Origin: Sthenelais limicola
Lineage: Eukaryota > Annelida > Polychaeta > Phyllodocida > Sigalionidae
Direction: 5' to 3'
Length of the DNA stretch: 64,000 nucleotides
Assembly: GCA_942159475.1 (NCBI GenBank)
Contig: OW804098.1
Span: forward strand, 118,569,374-118,633,373
Shown here: one piece after another, positions 11,701-21,249 of the stretch
Layout: each line of letters opens with the position of its first letter
How positions within the stretch are numbered: the first letter of the stretch is position 1
The notes under the pieces: generated by a model
Told to the model about the DNA's origin: nothing
The model's input: only the letters and a program-made list of their open reading frames with translations
Database searches by the model: none
Program-made: the position numbers and the translations under genes

Positions 11701-12517
11701 CCACCTGTATTTGTATTTTGTTGCATATAGCAATGCAGATAGTGGGTAGAACTGGTCCAACAGGTCCCTTAAATATTGCCCCTGATCTGACCATTTTCCA
11801 TGGCAGTGATATGATAGAATAAGTGGAATTTGCTGGATTCAGACTTGAACTTGAGTATTTCCCCAAGTCTTCTTAAACTCATATTAAACTACATGTCCAA
11901 GAAAAGTAGAGGATATTGGATGGGATTTTATTTCTGAGCATGTAGTACTTTGTACTTGTATATGTAAAGAGAACAATCTCTCATGAAAGTCTCATATTTA
12001 ACACAATTTTTTTTATATATTTTAATACATTTTGTTATGTTTTTTTAAATCTAACTTGCATTTTTCATCAAAACTTTCAGATGGAGAACATTTAATTCTG
12101 AGTTATCTGCAGTATTGTGTACTAGAATATGTATTTTAAATTTCACTAAATGGCTCATATTGAGCTCCACATTTTTTCCAATTTTTCCCCTTTTTTAATA
12201 TTTAAATCCACTTTACATGAAAACTACTGCAGATTGGATGGAAAACTTTTTTCCCTGTATTATCTATGGCATTGTGTACTAGGATATATTTTTAAAAGAG
12301 CACTAAACCCCTCATATTGAGCTACAGATTTTTTTTTTAATTTTTGATATTTAATTTTTTAAAATGCACTTTACTCAAAAACTGCAGGATATTGGATGGA
12401 GAACTTTTAATCCTGAGTTATTAAGGTTATTGTCTACCAAAATATGTAAAAATTTTGTAGCACCCCAATTATGGGAACGAAAATTCATTTCTAGCCTACT
12501 TTTACTGTATTGGCTCA
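8788..12517. mobile_element. Foldback-type element with long inverted arms
   Basis: Left arm about 8788-9420 and right arm about 11890-12517 are inverted copies of one another, separated by about 2.5 kb. Each arm is built from four degenerate ~165-bp direct units. Each unit carries an AGCTCAG...AAAAGTTCTCCATCCAATAT-like core (left arm cores near 8883, 9027, 9196 and 9374). Long inverted repeats built of internal direct repeats are the hallmark of foldback transposons. The related locus at 20770-21085 lacks the block, supporting insertion. The middle shows no recognisable transposase. Exact ends and target-site duplication could not be fixed by eye. Confidence 0.65.
9421..11889. other. Interior of foldback element
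   Basis: AT-rich, no protein domain recognised. A ~67-bp direct duplication lies at about 9501-9634 (both units start CAAGGGAAATGTCTAA and end AATATGTCTAGGTAAAG or close). Short frames at 9593-9832 and 10407-10697 have no coding signature. A segment near 10960-10995 resembles 22865-22900. Confidence 0.5.
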
Positions 12518-12625
12518 CGGCCTACTAGTTATCAATCTACAAAATGTACTTATTATACACTTTGGTGTTACGTCTTGAACTTTACACATTAAAGACGGTT
12601 GAAATCAAGTACCAGCCAGGCATAC

Positions 12626-12786
12626 CTGTAAGGTCTGTTTGGTAAAGCGATCCACCACACCATACTTCTCCAAGTAGGCCAGAAACTGTGGATCTACCTG
12701 GATACAGTCCATTAGGTCAGGTGCCAGCTGTACCAATAGGTCATAGTGAGGACTGAGCCTTGGCACCTTTGGCGGGAAAGGTCCTA
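12626..12786 (-). CDS. CARD gene copy A, exon with CARD helices 1-3
   Basis: 161-bp exon bounded by an acceptor (CTTTCAACAG) and a donor (GTATGC). It takes one base from the upstream exon and ends in phase 0. The peptide has the pattern of the first half of a death-fold CARD: helix 1 (DLLVQLAPDLMDCI), helix 2 (DPQFLAYLEKYGVV), then FTKQTLQ leading to helix 3. CARDs act by CARD-CARD pairing in caspase and NF-kB signalling scaffolds. A near-identical 161-bp exon is at 21085-21245. In copy B the CARD continues in an exon about 350 bp further on; here that position is taken by the foldback element, and no helix 4-6 exon was found beyond it. This copy is probably broken. Confidence 0.6.
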
Positions 12787-12851
12787 CTGTTGAAAGCAAT
12801 ACAATGAAGACTATACAATGATCAGGAGCATGTTGCATAAACTAAACAAAG

Positions 12852-13941
12852 ATTAATGGTGTGGGGGAATTAATACACTTATTTCCCTTGAAGATATACA
12901 GGACAGTTCAATTGAAAAAGAAAATAAACCAGTACAATTACAAAACTTTCAGGCATCGTTCCTTACTACATAAGGAACACATGAATGAAGAAAAAAGATC
13001 CTTATTATCCTTATTTGAGGTCATATCCCACAAATTAAATAAACAAATTAAAACAAATGTTTGAGAGCTCTGAAGTTGACAATGTTGTTCACTTTTGTGG
13101 CTGGTCTGGCAAGCTACACACAATATAATATCATTCAAAATATGTTGATGCCCTGTTTTTTCATGCAGGAGAGTAAACCTGCATTGTAGGTATGTTTAGA
13201 AGGATTTTCAGCAGAAAAATATAATTCATTTGTCTGAAATCTTGAAAAAAATTAGAAAATATCCATTTTCCCCGCTCAATAGTATATTATGGTGGTCTCT
13301 ATAAAGAAATAGAAATATGGTGCGAGAAAATATTGTGAATCCTTATTTTTCATATAATAATACAAATTCCTGCCCACCATTGTCTGTATAGGCCAGAGTG
13401 TAAGAAAATCGAGTTAAAAAATACAGTTAAAGATTTTTGGCCACTGGGTTGGAGATGAACTTGTTCATAAGAATTTTGTAAAATTCATTGATTTGTCATC
13501 GAGGAGTGTTATCGATAGCTGCATCAACTTCATGTCAAGAACCAAAATAGTTTTCTGATAATTCTTGCGTTTACATGTTCAGTTTTACAGGTACTGCAAG
13601 TTGCTCTGACATTTTTCACTCATTATTCATTCATATTTTTTTTTTTTTTTGGTTTATATAATTATGAACCTTTTCAATATAAACCCAAATTATTAAATCA
13701 TTTGCATAGCCTTCATCATAAAGTGTATTACATGTGGAGTTCAACAGCATAGTAGCCGTATAAATACCTGATTTTCAAATGTTCTCTACATGAAAGGTAG
13801 GTAGCTTCTTTTTCAGCTTTTAAAAGTAATTTTGAAACTTTTTGATTAATGTTTTTCCCTAAAAAATGGATACAACTAATCTCTGATTGGCTAGAATCGT
13901 TGACCAATGCTATTTTATCACCACATATCGGTAGAAAATAC
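12852..13941. other. Intron of CARD gene copy A
   Basis: No exon supported. The stretch 13376-13400 (ATTGTCTGTATAGGCCAGAG) is conserved at 21492-21515 in copy B, in the same relative place, showing the two loci are paralogous outside the exons. Confidence 0.5.
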
Positions 13942-14085
13942 CTAACATGTTTAAAGTGGTGAGGTCACTGTTGACAATGTTGCGTTGTTGTATTGATGAT
14001 GCATTGTCAATGGAATTGGGGTTATTGATGAGGGTCATCGGTATCTCCATTGTCTTTGTTTTGGCAACCCAAATAGTAGCTAATA
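13942..14085 (-). CDS. Candidate cassette exon, CARD gene copy A
   Basis: 144-bp segment between a fair acceptor (CTTGTCTCTGCTACAG) and a GTATTT donor. It is open throughout, starting with two bases and ending with one, so it can be spliced in or skipped without shifting frame between its neighbours. It encodes a Thr/Asn-rich peptide of about 47 residues with no recognisable domain. I saw no counterpart in copy B. The phase agreement is the main support. Confidence 0.3.
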
Positions 14086-14167
14086 CTGTAGCAGAGACAA
14101 GTTGATGGCAAATAGATGAAGGTGAATGTACGATATTTGAGGTAGCCTCTACTGTAGTTGTACTTAC

Positions 14168-14230
14168 GTTCTTCATTCATTTTGGAAATAGTAGTTTGTC
14201 TTCTGGTTGTAGCAATCAAACCTCCCAGTC
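14168..14230 (-). CDS. Small exon upstream of the CARD exon, copy A
   Basis: 63-bp exon with a good acceptor (TTTATTATAG) and a consensus donor (GTAAGTAC). Its phase (two bases in, one out) fits the CARD exon at 12626-12786 exactly. It encodes about 20 residues, roughly LGGLIATTRRQTTISKMNEE: a short Gly/Leu start, then a basic and polar linker. Its copy B counterpart (about 21666-21720) has a one-base loss, an in-frame stop and no donor GT, so it is decayed there. Confidence 0.45.
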
Positions 14231-14270
14231 CTATAATAAAGTTTAAGTAGAAATATTTGTTTATATTCAT

Positions 14271-15637
14271 TGCGATTTTGGTATAGATGACATTGTTTTA
14301 CCCACTTTATATCATTTTACTCCACGATGAAGGGAGGATCGCCCACAGTTTCGATGCGTGGGTGTGTAATCCTACTGTCAAATCATCTGTGTAGGACCGC
14401 ATGCAAGTCTGAAGCATGTATCCGGTTTGCTACCATGCAAACTCCCTCCCCCCTTTCGTTATGCTGTTACATAGCAGCTCACTGACACTCCGGTGGGAGG
14501 TGTCAAAGTTTTTGGAACGGCCTTTTTGTTTTTCTTTCAGTAAAATAAAGGTTTGTTTCACAGAAACATTGTATGTCGTTTCCACGGCTTCTTCAGGTCT
14601 GATGTAGATCATTTATTAAATGAAACTAAGTTCTAAAAGGGGATACTGTATCTACAATAATTGTAAGTCCCATTGTTCTGTAATGATAAGTTTTTACAAA
14701 AAAATCGATCTAAAACAGACCAAAAGTTACAACAGGTCTACCTGTCTACTGGCCTGTCTCCAGGCTGACTATTAAAGTTAGGAGGGGCATATTTCTGATC
14801 TTGATTTGATTTTCTTCATGAATAGGCTAATATTTTATTTAGTTCCTTACTTCCTTTTTATTCCATGGGGTAAAAACAGAACCCCAACTCATAGGTATTT
14901 GCACATAACAGGAGACGCCCTAACGGACTTGTGCTGCCGTGGAAAAGATTTGACTCTGACTCATGCAATCCTATTGCTAATGATAACTATTCGTGAGGTT
15001 CTATCATAATCTTATTTTGCGAAACATCAGAATTGGGGTCATGAGTCAGAACTTAGTTATTGACGCATTAGTTGTTATCTATGCCACACACTGAGACTAG
15101 TTCAGTATCTAAGTCAGTGACCTTCTTTAAGCGCGCAGGGCTATAATGGTGGAAGGCATCACAAAATGTACAGTTCTCCTTCACCATTCCTATCAAATGA
15201 ACCGAATTAAAGACCACAATAAAGTTGTAAATCCAATACAACAAAATGAAACAAATCTTGTGAATCAATGTTATACAAAATGATACTCATATATATACCA
15301 GGTAATAATGTCTTATTTATACAACTATATTAGACTTTAACTAATGTGTTAAGATGCCGAGTCTGCATTTTCTGACAACCTGACCCTTATACCATACCTG
15401 TTAGATGAGGACATATCACATACAACTTTGTTTCATGGAGCCTTCAGGCTGCTGTATATTAACCGAAATACATACAGTGAAAACAAAGAAGGAAAAATGT
15501 AAATTCATGCATGAAATAGTTTGTCAAATTTACATCAAATTTACAGAAATGAGTTGCATAATAATTAATATAATCCGACTCAGCATTATTGCAATGTGTT
15601 TACGGGGATCTTAATATCTTTGAATAAAAATACTTAC
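14271..15637. other. Probable intron, CARD gene copy A
   Basis: No firmly supported exon. The minus strand at about 15070-15165 has an open stretch after a possible acceptor (TTCATTTGATAG) with Cys residues, but there is no matching copy in the paralogous locus. A minus-strand frame at 14430-14612 is also unsupported. Similarity to 22126-22180 begins near 15277. Confidence 0.4.
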
Positions 15638-15905
15638 AATTAATTCCTTACATGGATAATATCCAGAACGATGCAATAGTTGGTACCTTTGTTGTATCAA
15701 AATCTCAGAAATATTGAGTTGAGGAATCTAATCATTATTACTAGGATAGAATGTTGTAAGCTAGTGTTAAATGCTAAACTCTGAATGACAAGTTGAATGT
15801 GATCACAAGGACTTTCGCATGTTCTCCTTGTAGTGTGCCTTATCTTGGAATTTGACATCCAAATGTCAACAAGTTTCCTTCTACCTGTTACTTCTATGAC
15901 TAACA
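15638..15905 (-). promoter_or_regulatory. First-exon/promoter block, CARD gene copy A (distal copy 1)
   Basis: One of three related ~250-bp blocks (see 16253 and 22580), all on the minus strand and all ending in the same donor, GTAAGT. In the other two a short ATG-initiated frame of five codons precedes the donor; here the ATG is followed at once by TAA. The conserved body (GATAAGGCACACTACAAGGAG and AACTCAATATTTCTGAG-type segments) suggests a promoter plus untranslated first exon. Gene assignment is inferred from order and strand. Confidence 0.4.
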
Positions 15906-16252
15906 ATGGGAGTGGTTCCTTTATAATTTAATCCTTGATTTCACTGTTAAATTCAGAGTAATTGCTGAGAATGCAGCTTAAAGAACTCTTTGTGTATTCT
16001 GTATTGTCACTATATTTCCCGGCATCAACTGGAACAATTGATACATGTTCCCTAATATACTGTTAGAGGAGCTTATTTTGCCATTAGTTATGCCAAGTGT
16101 TATGGCAAGAAATAACCTGATACTAATGCATAGTGAAAATATCCGTTGAACATGAATACGTTAAATGTCTGGATGATTCCAGGCAACAATGGTATTCTTG
16201 ACATATAATTATATTCCTACAATAATAGGTAGCTAAGCGGTAAATTACTTAC

Positions 16253-16475
16253 AATTAATTTCAGGCATGGATACTGGATAAGGTTCAGGACAATATAACA
16301 TTTGGTGCCTCCGAAGCTTGAAAAACCGAGTTGAGCAATCTAAGTTTCTCACTAGGTCAGAACCTACTAGTGTTGAATACTAAACTCTGTGAATGTCTGG
16401 TTAATCATATGACCAGAAGGACTTTGTATAGAGTGCCTTATCTTGGGATTTGATATCAAAATGTCAACAACATAT
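16253..16475 (-). promoter_or_regulatory. First-exon/promoter block, CARD gene copy A (distal copy 2)
   Basis: Tandem paralogue of the block at 15638, about 610 bp further upstream on the minus strand. It ends ATGCCTGAAATTAATT before GTAAGT. Two such blocks in one locus could act as alternative first exons. Confidence 0.4.
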
Positions 16476-16709
16476 ATTGTACATATTATCAATTTGTTTG
16501 TATTATTATTATCAAGGCTACATACTTTTAACATACATATTCCAAAACACCACCATGTGGATATAATTGCATTAGCTAACCTATAACCAAATCTACTACA
16601 TGTACATCTGCATTCATATCACAAAAATTAATATCTCATTATTACAATCCCTCACAATTCATGCTATTGTTCATAATCTCAATATATATTATACCTGTGT
16701 AGTCAATAT

Positions 16710-17020
16710 GTGATGTGTTTTAGGAAAATGAGTCATAAGTCGCACAATTGATATTTTTCAAAGTGTTTTTTCACAAGATCACATTATTAGAATGTTCTGA
16801 TTTTTGGAGAGCGTGTCACTTATAGTGATATCAATCGATGTATTAAATGTCAAGACAATCTATATAATATATTCTTTCGTTTTAAAGGTCCTTATATGGA
16901 CTTCATTTAGTGACTTTACTGTTTAATGACCCCCAGAAATATTGGAAACTTTTTTTTTTCAAAAATGAACATATCAAACTTAAAATCTAGAAATACTTAT
17001 TACTACTTTACAATGTAGGG
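16710..17020. mobile_element. MITE family 1, truncated
   Basis: Starts GTGATGTGTTTTAGGAAAAT. The body matches 51869-52275 through the CAATCGATGTATTAAA region and the run of T; the far end is missing after about 17020. Confidence 0.65.
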
Positions 17021-17710
17021 AGTTTATATTGTTTAGCTTGCAGACTCTGTGAGCTATATTTTAATGTACGCTCACAGCCGAATCATAGAGGAAAGTACCC
17101 AGAACTATTCATTGGCTTTGTTCTATGGTCTTGAAGGAGGTTTAGGTATCACTGTATATCAATGGGGCCTGTGGAGAAATATAGCATTTTGCTGTTGAGG
17201 GAAATAGAGCTTAGCTAGTGGTAGATGTTACAGACACAGTTGAAGAATAGCGTTGAAAAATAGAGCATTTTTGCTGATAGGGACATACACAGTGGAATAA
17301 TAGAGCTTTTCTGTGATCACTGAGTACATCACCCTCCTCTGGTACAGATATCATCAGACAACAAATGATAACAATCAATGAGTCAAATTCTTGCTCTCTT
17401 TGACTTTTGATAGAGTAGAGCTATATGAGGCCCTCAACCATGCTAATCTCCCTGAAACTCTCATGGTCTCATATGGTGTCATGACCAGACATATCTGGGG
17501 TCTCGATTCTCATAGATGCAGCATCTAAATTTTGATGGAGTCCCACAGTGAAGGTTAGTTTCACCCATGCCAGGCTTAGGCCTACTGACTGATGTGATGG
17601 ACCCTGAAGCTGTACTGGTATGTTGTGTCTGAGATCCTGAGTGGATCTCCTGAGTGCTGCATCCAGTTGTGGGGATGGCTGCTGTGTGATGGAATAGAAT
17701 AACAGTTTGT
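17021..17710. other. No gene seen
   Basis: Contains a repeated AGAGCATTTT/AGAGCTTTTC-type phrase at 17180-17310 (TAGAGC followed by T-rich sequence about four times), a loose local duplication. Otherwise unremarkable. The minus-strand frame near 17469-17753 has no domain. Confidence 0.4.
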
Positions 17711-18393
17711 GGGTCAGTTTTTCAGAAAATGCAGAATCTACAGTTCTACACATTTGAGATGTGTTTCAGGAAAAATGAGTCATAAGTCGCAAAAAATTGA
17801 TTTTGAGATACCATTATATTTGAAAAGATGAGATCAAGCTGATTCCAATGATAGTAAACAGTCTAATAATCCAATAAGTATTTCTAGATTTTAATTTGAT
17901 ATTTTCGTTTTTGAAAAAAAAAGTTTCCAATATTTCTGGTGTCAATAAACAGTAAATTAACTAAATGTAGTCCATATGAGGACCTTTAAAACGAAAGGAT
18001 ATATTAGATTGATTGTCTCGAAATTTGATACATCGATTGATATAGCTCTAAGTGACAAATTCCCTAAAAATTAGAACATTTCAATAATGTGATCTTGTGA
18101 AAAAACACTTTGAAAAATCAAAAATTAAGCGACTTATGACTCATTTTCCTGAAACACATCACAAATGCACAATCTACAGTTCTACACATTTTTCAAATGT
18201 CTCTAAATTAGAAAGAGAAATGATGAATACTGAGTTCATCTTAGTGTATTCTGTATTGTATTCATCTCATATTCATTGTATAAATATTTCTGGGTATGTT
18301 GAACTGTATTTTGAATCTGATTTCCGTCTTAAATGTTGGTTATTTGAGGGGATCGGTGGAGGTCAATTGTTCATGTTCTGAAGGATTGGCCCT
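17711..18393. mobile_element. MITE family 2 copy interrupted by MITE family 1
   Basis: The outer element begins GGGTCAGTTTTTCAGAAAAT at 17711 and ends near 18393 (TTCTGAAGGATTGGCCC). A full family 1 element at about 17757-18163 sits inside it, with inverted ends TGTGTTTCAGGAAAAATGAG and CTCATTTTCCTGAAACACAT. A ~25-bp piece of the outer element is present on both sides of the insert (17731-17755 and 18167-18191). Confidence 0.75.
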
Positions 18394-18959
18394 TATGGGT
18401 TGTATTATGAAAGATTAATGACTGACATAACTTAAATTATCCTTATATTTGTATAATAGTGGATGTAGTTAATAAAATAGATGTTTTATACTGAAATCTA
18501 TGGATGCTTGTCATTTCAGGAACCAAAAATATATCGATTATAATGCTTTAATCTAAGCGCCTATTCCTTCTCTGTGTCTTCTAACTTGTGTATTGATAAT
18601 TATTTGATATTGTCAGGAATTATACTAGGAACATTAGTATTGAAACATGTGTAAGCCAGTCCATGGGTGCACCACAAATCTACAATTGCAAGAACACCCT
18701 TGGCTAAAGCCTCAGATTCTTTTGCGACTGTTGACCCCTAAGCTTTTGAAACCATAAACAAACGACCCAGCCAACAGTCCTGAAATGGAGGTTAATAATT
18801 TTGTCTCTGCCATAACATGCTAAGAATGATTAATTTATTGCTTGTAGACATGTATATATATGGTTCTGAATAGAAAAAGGCCAACTGGTTATTATGTGCA
18901 AGAAAAAGCTTGTATTTGCAGACCAATTGTATTTGAATGTTCTTTTAGAAAACCAACTA
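18394..18959. other. No gene seen
   Basis: AT-rich sequence without recognisable repeats or exons. Confidence 0.4.
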
Positions 18960-19860
18960 AAATAGCAACAAGAATTTGGCTGTGACCAAGGAGAAAACGG
19001 TTTCCCCGACTCGCGGGAAAATGACTATTATGCGTGGTTGCCCAGGACTCTAGTTGTCATGGTACGTTACTAACGTTGTGAAAATTAGAAGACGTCACTA
19101 TGTATACTATTGCGTCGTTGCCGGCATCGGCATCGATAGGCCTATACTTTCTCTATAAACTTCCCAAAGTTCCACCCATGTTATCTTCCTTATTCAAATA
19201 AGTAATTTAAATAAGTAATTTCCCCGCGATATGCCAGCTACGACGCAATAATGTACTTTGGTCTAAAACCTAGCTTGCATTGGTCTGTCATGATCGATAT
19301 CTATATCGATAAAAGTTATATATCAATATGGTTCACGCCAAATGCTAGCTTAGACATTTCTCTTTCCGATGGTGTATAGGGTTAGGCAATTACTTTATAT
19401 ATTAATTCCTTAAAATGCAATATCAGACAACCCAGTTTTGCATGACGATCTGATTTTTGTCAGTATGAGTGACAGATCTGTGTAGCTCTATCCGACTTTC
19501 CCTGACATCTTCCTTATTTACTCCCCCATAAGGCTATAACTTCTGGCAAAAATATATACAGAAAGGAAGAGTTGTTCTTTCTTAATTTCTACTTCATTTT
19601 TATGTATGATTATACTATAGGCCTAAATTCATAGCATTTTCCCCGATCCGCTCAGTTGATGTATAGGCCTAGGCTATACCTAGAACTGTCATGAACTGTC
19701 TATGTTGTCAAATTCTTGTTTACTCATGCAACAGTAATGTTTCTCTCATATCTTTCTTATTTAAAAATCAGTGTTGATGAAACTACATATGTGGGGGTAG
19801 TAAAGCATGTTCTTTCTGAATTTCAACATCTTGGCAATGTATTTCGAGTACAAATAGCAA
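18960..19860. repeat. Diverged third copy of the duplicon's left block
   Basis: Similar in order to 140-480 and 23300-23640. It has GACCAAGGAGAAAACGGTTT near 18983, the GTTACTAAC and TTAGAAGA segments near 19072, a GCCGGCAT segment near 19120, and CTCATATCTTTCTTATTTAA plus the CATGTTCTTTCTGAATTTCA segment near 19745-19825. Extra unrelated sequence lies between. No receptor gene follows it. It lies downstream (plus strand) of CARD copy A, as 23154 does for CARD copy B. Confidence 0.6.
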
Positions 19861-20008
19861 TTTTTACCAATTTGCGGGAGTGTAAAATGACCGCGATGTG
19901 TACGCAAGTGCGTCGGAAATTCAGGTGGGAACAGGCGGGGTTGGGTTTTCCTTATAAGGGGGCAACGCGGACGCGCAAAGAACAGGCGGCAAAAACTGGA
20001 ACCTATAT

Positions 20009-20067
20009 AAGGTTTCCCAGTACAAGCGCCTTCGGCGCTCATACCGCCTTCGGCGGGGGGAAACCTT
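20009..20067. other. Three-way (T-shaped) hairpin in a CpG-rich patch
   Basis: A 10-bp outer stem (AAGGTTTCCC at 20009-20018 with GGGAAACCTT at 20058-20067) encloses two perfect 5-bp stem-loops, GCGCCTTCGGCGC (20026-20038) and CCGCCTTCGGCGG (20044-20056). The surrounding patch, 19876-20060, is strikingly rich in CpG and GC compared with its AT-rich neighbours. An imperfect palindrome, GGAACCTATATAAGGTTTCC, overlaps the left stem (19998-20017) and contains a TATA-like core. Function unknown. Confidence 0.6.
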
Positions 20068-20069
20068 AA

Positions 20070-20556
20070 AAAAATGTGGGTTATAATAGCATAGTCTGTA
20101 TATTGACTTGTTCAATGCCTGCTATTTCATGAGTAATTTAATTAATTCAGTATTTCAAAGTTATTTGACACACACCTTTCAGTGGCTTTTCAGTCGATTA
20201 CATTGATTACGCTATAATGGTTGTATGTAATGGAAATATATAATGTCAGATAGCGGTATTATGAGTTATTTTCCACCTATTGTGTCAATGTATGAAACCT
20301 ATCAAGCAATTGAAATAACATCTGTTTAAAACAGAAATGTGTGGTTGCAATGTGGCACACCCAGCTGTAGAGTTGACCCTTGACAATATTTTTTGGTTTT
20401 CTAATTGTATTGTTATTACTGTAATATATATGATGTTGCTGGTGTTTATTCAAGATTTGTTTACTAATAATGATGTTTAATAACAAATTTTAATGCTACC
20501 ATACAATAACAGTCTCAAAGATTCAGCTATTGTGGTGCCTGGAAGTCAGGTCATAC
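20070..20556. other. Downstream of CARD gene copy B
   Basis: No firm exon. The CARD exon ends in phase 1, so at least one more exon is expected here or beyond. A minus-strand acceptor-like CTGTTTTAAACAG near 20325 would give a short terminal exon, but this is weak. Confidence 0.3.
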
Positions 20557-20737
20557 CTAAATCTGTTGTGGGTAAAGAAGACTGTCGACTTTCTTTGTTG
20601 GAGTTTAATAGCAAGCATACTGCCCCCATTTGATTTGTATCACGGAGAGCCTTCAGGAAGCCTTCATATATGTGGGTTGTTCCTTTTTGCAGGTGGTCAA
20701 GTAATTTCCTTACTTTTTGCATTGGTTCAGCTGGACA
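20557..20737 (-). CDS. CARD gene copy B, exon with CARD helices 4-6
   Basis: 181-bp exon: acceptor GTATGTGTTTGCAG, donor GTATGA, entry in phase 0, exit after one extra base. The peptide starts CPAEPMQKVRKLLDHLQKG and continues with a FLKALRDTNQ-type segment and a Leu-rich helix. This is the canonical second half of a CARD (LLD-LQ ... F--AL--T-Q ... LL). It then runs into a Ser/Thr-rich tail. It joins in frame to the exon at 21085-21245, giving a complete CARD of about 90 residues. Expected role: cytoplasmic adaptor or initiator in apoptosis or innate immunity by homotypic CARD contact. The rest of the protein is not identified. Confidence 0.75.
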
Positions 20738-20759
20738 CTGCAAACACATACCTGACTCG

Positions 20760-20840
20760 TAAATCTTGGATAATAAATTATAATGTCTGCAGTTTTAGAG
20801 CAACAATGCAGAAACTGATAACAGAGCATAAATCAAGGGA
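20760..20840. other. Intron segment shared with CARD copy A
   Basis: The stretch CAGTTTTAGAGCAACAATGC through AGAAACTGATAACAGAGCAT matches 8738-8785, just outside the left end of the foldback element. This defines the two CARD loci as paralogues and gives an approximate empty site for that element. Confidence 0.5.
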
Positions 20841-21084
20841 AGACCAGTCGTGGTGAGCTGATACAGGACCACAATACTAGAAACATCAATGAACATAGCT
20901 CACAACCTGAATAACAAAAAATAAAGAAAGTATTGTAAAACTAAAATACTAATTCCTTACAAACGTCATCAATCAAAAAAAAATATTTTTAGACTCATTG
21001 GCCATCAGAAAAACTGTATTAAATTTTACACAAACACTTCTTGAATGATGTCTTATGACAGTTGTAAGCAAGTAGCAGCCATAC

Positions 21085-21245
21085 CTGTAAGGTCTGTTTG
21101 GTAAAGCAATCCACCACATCATACTTCTCCAAGTAAGCCAGGAACTGTGGATCTACCTGGATACAGTCCATTAGGTCAGGTGCCAGCTGTACCAATAGGT
21201 CATAGTGAGGACTGAGCCTTGGTGCCTTTGTTGGAGGAGGTCCTA
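21085..21245 (-). CDS. CARD gene copy B, exon with CARD helices 1-3
   Basis: 161-bp exon, same length, phases and borders as 12626-12786 in copy A (acceptor CCTCCGACAG, donor GTATGG). Only a few residues differ: a PPPTKAP start in place of PFPPKVP, and Asp and Cys replacing Gly and Arg near helix 3. It continues the frame directly into the 20557-20737 exon. Upstream exons are uncertain: the small exon seen in copy A is decayed here. Confidence 0.7.
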
Positions 21246-21249
21246 CTGT

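Noticed and set aside
18097..18381. 94-codon plus-strand frame
   Set aside because: It runs from the end of a MITE 1 into MITE 2 sequence; transposon junction, not a gene.
20009..20067. Terminal repeat of an integrated small DNA virus
   Set aside because: Only the fold is suggestive: no replication or capsid gene nearby and just one end. Kept as an unexplained structure.
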